Shown: positions 56,901 through 64,000 of the stretch, one piece after another
Numbering within the stretch: position 1 is the first letter of the stretch
Layout: each line of letters starts with the position of its first letter
From: Latrodectus hesperus
Taxonomy: Eukaryota > Arthropoda > Arachnida > Araneae > Theridiidae
NCBI GenBank assembly: GCA_037975125.1
Contig: CM075853.1
Location: 33,967,113 to 34,031,112, forward strand
DNA length: 64,000 bases
Reading direction: 5' to 3'
The notes under the pieces: generated by a model
What the model was told of the DNA's origin: nothing
What the model saw: the letters and a program-made list of their open reading frames with translations, nothing else
Databases searched by the model: none
Position numbers and translations under genes: made by a program

Positions 56901-59900
56901 TTCTCTTTAAATTACTAATGAATAAATTGATAAGGATAGTAATTTTAAAAATTTATTAAAGTGCTGAGCAAGAAGTGTGTAAAAGAATAACATGTAATAA
57001 CAAAATTTCTATAATTTATTCATAAAAGTATATTCCTCAAATGACATAATTTATTTTGAATATTTTACTTATGAAATTTTGATTACTGTAGTTTTAATGG
57101 ACAAACAGAAAACAAATAGAGTTTACTAATTAAAAAGTAACATTTATTTATTTTTTAAAATTACTGTCTGAATTCTCGATTATTAGTAATTAAATTAATT
57201 ATGAAGTGTTTTAAAATATCTATCATGCAAATATATAATATAACTAAAATAATATTAAAACTATTTCCAAGGTAGTACTCCTCATATCATTCCTAAATTA
57301 TTTATAAATAAATATTATTTTAAAATATATACTAAAATCAAAATTTATAACACATTTAACAACTTTCTGTTAAATATTAATTTTATAAGATTGCGGTTAT
57401 CATTAAGAACTGAATGCAATTCTTCATTCCAACTGTAAAAGTAGAAACTAATAAATTTCTAAGGAACATAATCCTACACATGTTTTTGCAGAAGACAGAA
57501 ATGCATAGTTTAATTTTCGTTATTCGAAAGCAGGTGGTATCAAGCGCGTAGCCTTTCAGAAATTAATTTTTTTTCCAAGAAGAAACTTGAACTTAATTAT
57601 GTAAAAACAAATGTAATAATTTTTATTCTACCAAATCGACTTTTTATGTTTTATACTAGTTTCTTTTTATTTAATATCATAACAGCGCATTAAAGAAATA
57701 ATCTTTTTTCCCATTTTATGATTTTTGCGTACTTTTAAATATTTTGCTCCATGCCTGAGTTGCATAAATTTTTTATTAGATTTCATTTGAATAAACTGGT
57801 TCTTTTGGCAAACCATTTATCAAAATATTCTAATTACAATTCAGAAAAGTAATTAGTTTTCCACATATAATGAGATTGGGATTATTTTTGTTGTTATTGA
57901 ATGCATTGGAATTAGTATGCTGTTATTGATAACATGCGGAAGGAAAAATGCTTTGTTTGTTTTTCAAATACATCGGATTCTATCAGCTAATGGCACAAAG
58001 GATAAAGGACATCAAAACACATTCCTTTTTTTAAGATAATCTAAAATCCATTGGAAGAAACATCTGTCTTTCGAATCAATGTATCATAATAAATTCATTT
58101 ATCCTGCAGAAATCCATTGCCGTAATGGGAATCTAAAATTCCATATGTTTATCTAAACACAAAACATCCAGCAGTTCGTACAATAAAAGAAGACTTTTGT
58201 TTCATACAATAAATGACATGTATCGACAAGTTATCATTTGAAATATTTGCTAATGATGGCATGAAATATTCATAGAGTTGAAAGTGGTGACATTTTGTGC
58301 TAAATATTCAAAGAGCAGTTATTTATTTTTAGTATGCATCACGTCATAAATTTATCAGAATAATAAATATGAATATCACAAAAAAACTGTATAATATTTA
58401 ATATCGAATTATTTATACAAGTGTGATGATTATATATTGTTATTTATCAATAGATTATTTTCTGTTAATGATACTGAGAACAGTTAAAAATGACGCTGTT
58501 TTGAATAGGTATGTTTAAAGAGCACTTATTTAATCTCTTTATTCTTAAAAAGTTATAAGAATCAAAATACTAAATAAAAGAATTAAACAGATAATATAGA
58601 TTCTTAGAAACTTTACATTTAACAAGTTTAGTGATAATATATTTAAAAAAATTCATCAAACATGAATAATTTAGAATGTAATCAATACATAAGATAATAA
58701 AATTTAATAAACTTGTAATTAAGAGCTATAATATAAAAAAATTAATATAAAACTTAAAATGAGTATAATTTTGCGTGTTAACAAAAATTTTTCGATTTTA
58801 ATTTATATTAATTTGAAACTGTATTGATGGTATACATGATTTTTTAAAATATATGAAAGAAAATAGTGGTGATTTTATTGTAATTGACTTAATTAAATAT
58901 GTTATTTTCGGAAAAAAACTCAAAAGCATTGTTATAAATATTTATAGAATTGTGATCTCAAGTATTCATTGTTATCACTGATGCGTTTTTATAACTTTCT
59001 TTAAAATTTATTGTGATTTCTAGTTTTTAATAATATTTAATGCAATGAAATTTTTAACATTGTCGATAAATATAATGGGCAGATATACTGACTAGTTTTC
59101 TCGTAAAAGAAAAAATAAATAGCTTTATAAAATGAAAAGAATTCTACAATAGAAAACAAATATCACAACATGTTATTTGTAAAATTTTAAATATGCTGAA
59201 ATAGACGTGTAAAAATACTTTGTAGTTATGAAAGCTTTTACGGATAATATGCGTACATTATAATAAATAAAAAGGGTCTTAATATGATTTATGTGTTTTC
59301 CATAATTATTTTTTGAATTAACAATATATAACGCTGTTACATTTTCTTAGAAATCATTATACAACACATTTTGTTACTTTTCCATTATACTCCCGCATTT
59401 GTTCCTAAACAAATAGTGTGTTTTTAAAGAGAAGCGAAAGTAATATAACGTAGGTACGATGATTCTATTGGCTCAAAGTTTTATTTTAAATTTAATATAT
59501 CCTAAATCAAATTTTTTGTTCAAAAATTGACTAAAAAGTGATAAACAATTGTAAGCAAGCTAAAGCTAGTTGGGCAAAGTTTGCTTGTCGATTAAAAGAA
59601 TCATTACAGTCACAAAATCACCAAGGGCAAAAAACTACTAAATACAGCAAAATTTATTTTTGTCTCTTTAAAAAAGGTGCCATTACATAACACTTCTGCA
59701 ATTGATGACAGATAAGATTGCTAAGAAGTTTCCTCCAGAAATAATCATTGACTTTAACGTATATTAATGTCAAATAAGTTTTATCAATAAGTGATAATTG
59801 CTTTGTCTATAAAATGTAAAAAAAAAATGTATTGTTTTTTACTAGTTTCTGAAAACATAAACATTTTTAAACAATACATAATGTAAATGGAATAGTTATG

Positions 59901-61089
59901 ACAATAATTTGCAATTTTTTTCTTTCCCATTACGTTATCAAAAGCGGGAATATAATGGAAAAGTACCCAAATTTTTAATGATTAAAAGATGTACGAGACA
60001 ACAAATTAAGCATTTATAATGACTTTGAGATGTAAATCACTTTAAAAAACAATGAAAATAGATAGGAACAGAATTTAATTTAGAATAGTAATAGAATTTA
60101 CCACAAATTTATCTACCAAAATACAGGCAAATTTCGTAAAAAAGTACCTTTAAAAATAAAGTGGTACAATGCCATTTTCAATTTCCTTATGTTTTTCAAA
60201 AAATAGTAATTAATTAAAATCTTCTCAATGTTCATAAATCGGAGGAATACATTACAATTATTGTTCAGTAATTTCAATGCAATAATATGCATATTATCAT
60301 TATAAAATTTTCAAAAATAAACTCTTAGAACTTTCTTTCTTGATTGGATATATTTGCCTAAAGCAGAACTTTATCTTTATCCTTAAGTAATAAATAATAT
60401 AATAAATTGCTTTTTTATATTTTGCTTTTTATAGAATACAATTTACATTGAAATTAGTATTTTCATTATATGGATGCAGATTTAAAATTACTTGAACTTT
60501 TTAAGTTATCTTAATCTCCCTTTTATTTATATATTACGGCTTCTGTCAAACAATGTAGACATTTAAAAAGAGAATTTGAAAAATAGCACAATTCATAAAT
60601 ATGAATTCAAATAAAAATATTCTGAAATTAATGTTATATTTCAGCTAATGTAAAATAAATTAAAAGAAATCATTTAATTAAAATACATTATATTTCAATG
60701 GCTATCATGACATTCAAGTAATTTATTTATTTATTGTTTATGTCAATGGCTAACATAACATTCAAGTTATAAAAAATTTGTAGTTTACAGTTTTTTCAGT
60801 TTGTTTGTTCATAATTGAAAAATTTATTTTAACATAAAAGTGCTTATAGTAATTAATAGAATTCTGTTATTTCTATGAAATAAATAATTTCCATTTCATA
60901 TTTGAAATATAACACAGAAATTAAACATTGATTTTTTTTTAAATAACGCATTTCTGCTCTATCTTGTTTTATAAGCCAAATGAGTTTCTGTCATCAGCTG
61001 ATTTCAGACAATGTAAAAGTTAAAATACTAAATATGTGAGAAAAACAGCATACTACAGTTTTAAAATTTATCAGTTTAGTAATTTTGGC
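53994..61089. other. 7 kb of AT-rich DNA, no gene recognised
   Basis: No frame with a domain. A 14-nt-arm inverted repeat lies at 56726-56760. Around 57900-58200 the DNA is slightly less AT-rich but uninformative. Confidence 0.5.
56726..56760. repeat. inverted repeat, 14-nt arms
   Basis: ATTTCTTGTAAAAA at 56726-56739 and its exact complement at 56747-56760, with a 7-nt spacer. In this AT-rich setting it may be chance or a relic of a foldback element. Confidence 0.85.
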
Positions 61090-61370
61090 ACCTTCATGGC
61101 CCTGTGGTTGAAGCACGATTTTCGGAGTAGAAGTTGGTCGATTCCAACACATGGATTTTTGTACAATGAGATGTGAATATTAAGATTTTCCATTCTGGGT
61201 GCATAGCAACTGTAAGGATAAGTGGTTCTAGGTTTTCTGGTTTCTTTGCTGTTTAATACCTCAATAACTATGAAATGTCATTTTGGAAACCTGAACACTA
61301 CAGATGTTCAAACGCCACAACCTTCTGTTGACAGGCGGTCTACTTTGCGTTATTAAAAACATCCCAAACT
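61090..61370 (+). mobile_element. worn tRNA-derived SINE
   Basis: The head GGCACCTTCATGGCCCTGTGGTTGAAGC reads as an A-box-type tRNA start (ATGGCCCTGTGG), and GGTCGATTCC about 40 nt later is a B-box-like sequence lacking one T. A non-AT-rich body follows to about 61370. No target-site duplication was found, so the end is approximate and the copy is old. Confidence 0.55.
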
Positions 61371-64000
61371 GGATAAAATGTTCCCCACATTGTAATTCCA
61401 TTTTATAAGAAATGCAAAATTTTCCTCAAATATTCTTACCTTTTAAAGAAAATAACAGAAATATGAAACATTTAATAAAGGTCTACATTTTTCATAAGCG
61501 AAATATCATTTGTATTTAAATGACTTAGTCATCAAAAATACAAATACACATGCTTTGTGTATTAAAAATTTTATTCAAAATATATTCTTAATCACACAAA
61601 TTCCTTACTTAACATGAAAAAGGTTTTCTTCGCAGAAACACTGTCTTAAAAATATTTTACGATCATCTCCATCTTAAGTACTTTTGTTTTAAAATTACTC
61701 CTTTCTCAGACATTTTTGACACTAAGTGCTTTAAAAAAAGAATGATTAATAACATTTTCGTCTATGTTTTAAATTTATTCATTAATTTAGTAGTTCTTTT
61801 TTAAATTATTCAGTTTCATGCTAAAGAGTTTCTCTTTGCAATAAAGGTGTTTAAAAAAAATTACTCCTAATTTTGTTATGTAAAATCCCAATGTTTGGAA
61901 GTAATTACATATCGTTACTAAGCAGTTGGATCTTATGTTATACGAAAAAATAAACAAGTAAATGTATTTATTTAATAAAAGCTCTCCTGCAAAATATGCT
62001 TTTTTATATTCATGAAAAAGATCTTCCGTCTATTTTGTGCGACAATATTATGAATAATCACTTTTCTCAAATAAAATTTATTTATTGACGTTCTCTACAT
62101 TCTTTTTTTTAATTGAATTGAATTTTTGTCAAACAAGTGGATTATATAATAAGGTTATTTGCATTTTTGTTATTTATATTAATAATTTTTGCTTCAATAT
62201 TTAACTTTTATTGTCTATTTAAATTGTAAATGAACTAACATGGTCATACTACTTCCACTTTGATGTAAAAAGAAGAGAGCATACTTGTATTACAGAGTTG
62301 ATAAAATCTAATATTGTCATTAAACTCTAAAATGGGATTAATTAATTACTACTTACATTTTTAATATTTCCTTCTTTTTAATACATACTCTTGCAAATCA
62401 AGTAATTTATACAATCTACGCAAATTTTTATTTTATTGCCTCAGCGCACTCAAATTAAGCAATGAGAGGAGACATTCGCAATGAACTGTGAAATATGTAA
62501 AATGTGAATCATAATATTTTAAAAGTAAATTTTATTCTTATTACTATTATATGCATCATTTTATAAAATAACCACTCAAAAAAGTGCTTTCAATTATTTT
62601 TAATGAAGAGTTATAAATAGGAATGCCTATGGTATCATATTCACTATTATTCAGCAAACTTTTGACTGTGGAGGTAGTTAATTTTTTAAAGTATTTAAGA
62701 GTAAAAATGAAAATTAATGAATAACATGTTACGAGGTTGCGTAAAGCTGCAATGAAAAATAGGCTTATTCTTAGAACAAATTTAATATCTTTTTATGAAT
62801 TTTGTTATTTAATTTAATAGAGATAATTAATCTACGGCTTCTATACATATTTTCTTTTTAACAGTTATAACATTTAATCATAGATAATAAAATTCCAAAT
62901 TTTTATCAAAAATATTTGCATATTAAATTTGTTAACAAATATTTCATGGACATTTGATAAAACTCTTCATTCATAATAAATTATCAACATCCTTATAATA
63001 TTATATTGGATTTTATACCGTATAAATAATATGAAAAATATTAAAAACCTATTAAAGATGTATTAAATTTGTTTCCAATTTTAGTATAAAAATATTATAG
63101 TTCAAAAAGTAAACACATTAAAACTATTGTTCAGTACTACAGAAAAATAAATAACAGTTTTTATTCAGATGTATTAACTAAGCTTTCCTATTCAAATAAT
63201 TTTATTTCTTTGTTATGTAGCTATTTTTCATAATTTTTTGCATGCAAAATATACTTAATTAAATCGATTATGTTTAAAGAAATACTACTTTTAATGAATA
63301 ACTAAATAATTAATTAATAAGCAAATTTAAATATAAAATAAATAAACCAAGAAAAATTTACAAATAAACAGTAATCAGTTGTTCAAAAATGTTCATAGCA
63401 TTTTATTTTAAATAATTCAAAACGTGTTACTTAAATTTCTTAGGAAATGTTTTAAAAGCCTTTCATTACGTAATTTTTGTTCATTAATTTAAGCATTTTG
63501 TAACAAAGAAATATTATTATTGAGAAAATTAAATAATATTCTTTGAACCAACAATAAGCAAATTATTCTTTTTGAAGTTCAAAGCATCTGTCAGTTCCAC
63601 AGTTGAATTTTAACGAAGACTGCCTTTCAAAGAGACAAATATAAAAGGAAAGACGATTCAACCTTTTCCCTCGTTAATGATAACACTCAACATTTTGTTC
63701 TTTACAGACCGCCTTCACTGAATGCAAATGTCTGTCTAGATTTTCGAGTCTTCGGAACACATTTCCTAAAGCGATACTCGCTTACGATTTGCTCATTTTA
63801 ATTGATTACTATGTACATCAGTAATGATGAAAATGGTTTCAATTGAAAGGGATGACGGATTCTAGACTTAACGGTTTTCTTTTTAACTGTTCCCAAAATA
63901 GTTACTTAATTGTGCATTTACGTAAATTGCTTAAAACTGAGACATTTTAATTTTAAAAGATAATCTTTGCTCTAGGCAGAAAATTGGAAGAAAAAGATTT
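61371..64000. other. AT-rich DNA, nothing recognised
   Basis: No supported gene. A TTCTTTACAG acceptor-like site precedes a slightly less AT-rich stretch at 63709-63780, but nothing else supports an exon. Confidence 0.45.

Overview
This window is eukaryotic nuclear DNA, very AT-rich (roughly 70% by eye), with no bacterial gene organisation. Ten long (AT)n arrays, several tRNA-derived SINE insertions, Tc1/mariner and pogo/Tigger relics, an RNase H-bearing I-group LINE and a Ty3/gypsy-type LTR retrotransposon with a charged EERKR-rich Gag point to an arthropod, most plausibly a spider. The host is an inference from repeat content only. Almost everything that reads as protein is transposon-derived; the host appears to contribute at most one small candidate gene and one decayed coding relic.

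Layout. 1-13.5 kb: AT-rich intergenic DNA with three (AT)n arrays, a Tc1-type relic (minus, 3.55-4.66 kb, one end abutting an (AT)n array) and a complete SINE with target-site duplications (5.26-5.52 kb). 13.5-14.7 kb: two less AT-rich blocks, one with a perfect palindrome and a promoter-like motif. 14.7-24.7 kb: five (AT)n arrays and a pogo/Tigger relic (18.10-19.11 kb). 24.76-25.14 kb: a 384-bp SINE on the minus strand with a perfect 12-bp duplication. 27.7-32.95 kb: a SINE and then a near-intact LINE on the minus strand: ORF1 (Gag with zinc knuckles), ORF2 (endonuclease, reverse transcriptase, RNase H, C-terminal domain), with ORF2 broken by two frameshifts. 35.4 and 38.9 kb: two more copies of the SINE seen at 27.7 kb, each with its own perfect duplication. 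36.41-37.28 kb: a candidate two-exon host gene (183 aa, acidic N-terminus, one C2H2 finger). 38.58-39.72 kb: a decayed protein-coding stretch split by a SINE. 40.6-41.3 kb: a mariner relic. 46.41-52.11 kb: a complete but dead LTR retrotransposon. 52-64 kb: AT-rich DNA with one (AT)n array, the 3' end of a second LINE family (53.8 kb) and a worn SINE (61.1 kb).

The most unusual item is the LTR element. Its proteins are Ty3/gypsy-like, but its pol order is protease - integrase - reverse transcriptase - RNase H, the Ty1/copia order. Within the gypsy group this is the hallmark of the Gmr1-like lineage, originally described from deuterostomes. The second most informative group is the SINEs: one family present three times with target-site duplications, one copy splitting an older coding sequence, and a separate 384-bp SINE whose 3' tail resembles that of the LINE fragment at 53.8 kb, a likely LINE/SINE partnership.
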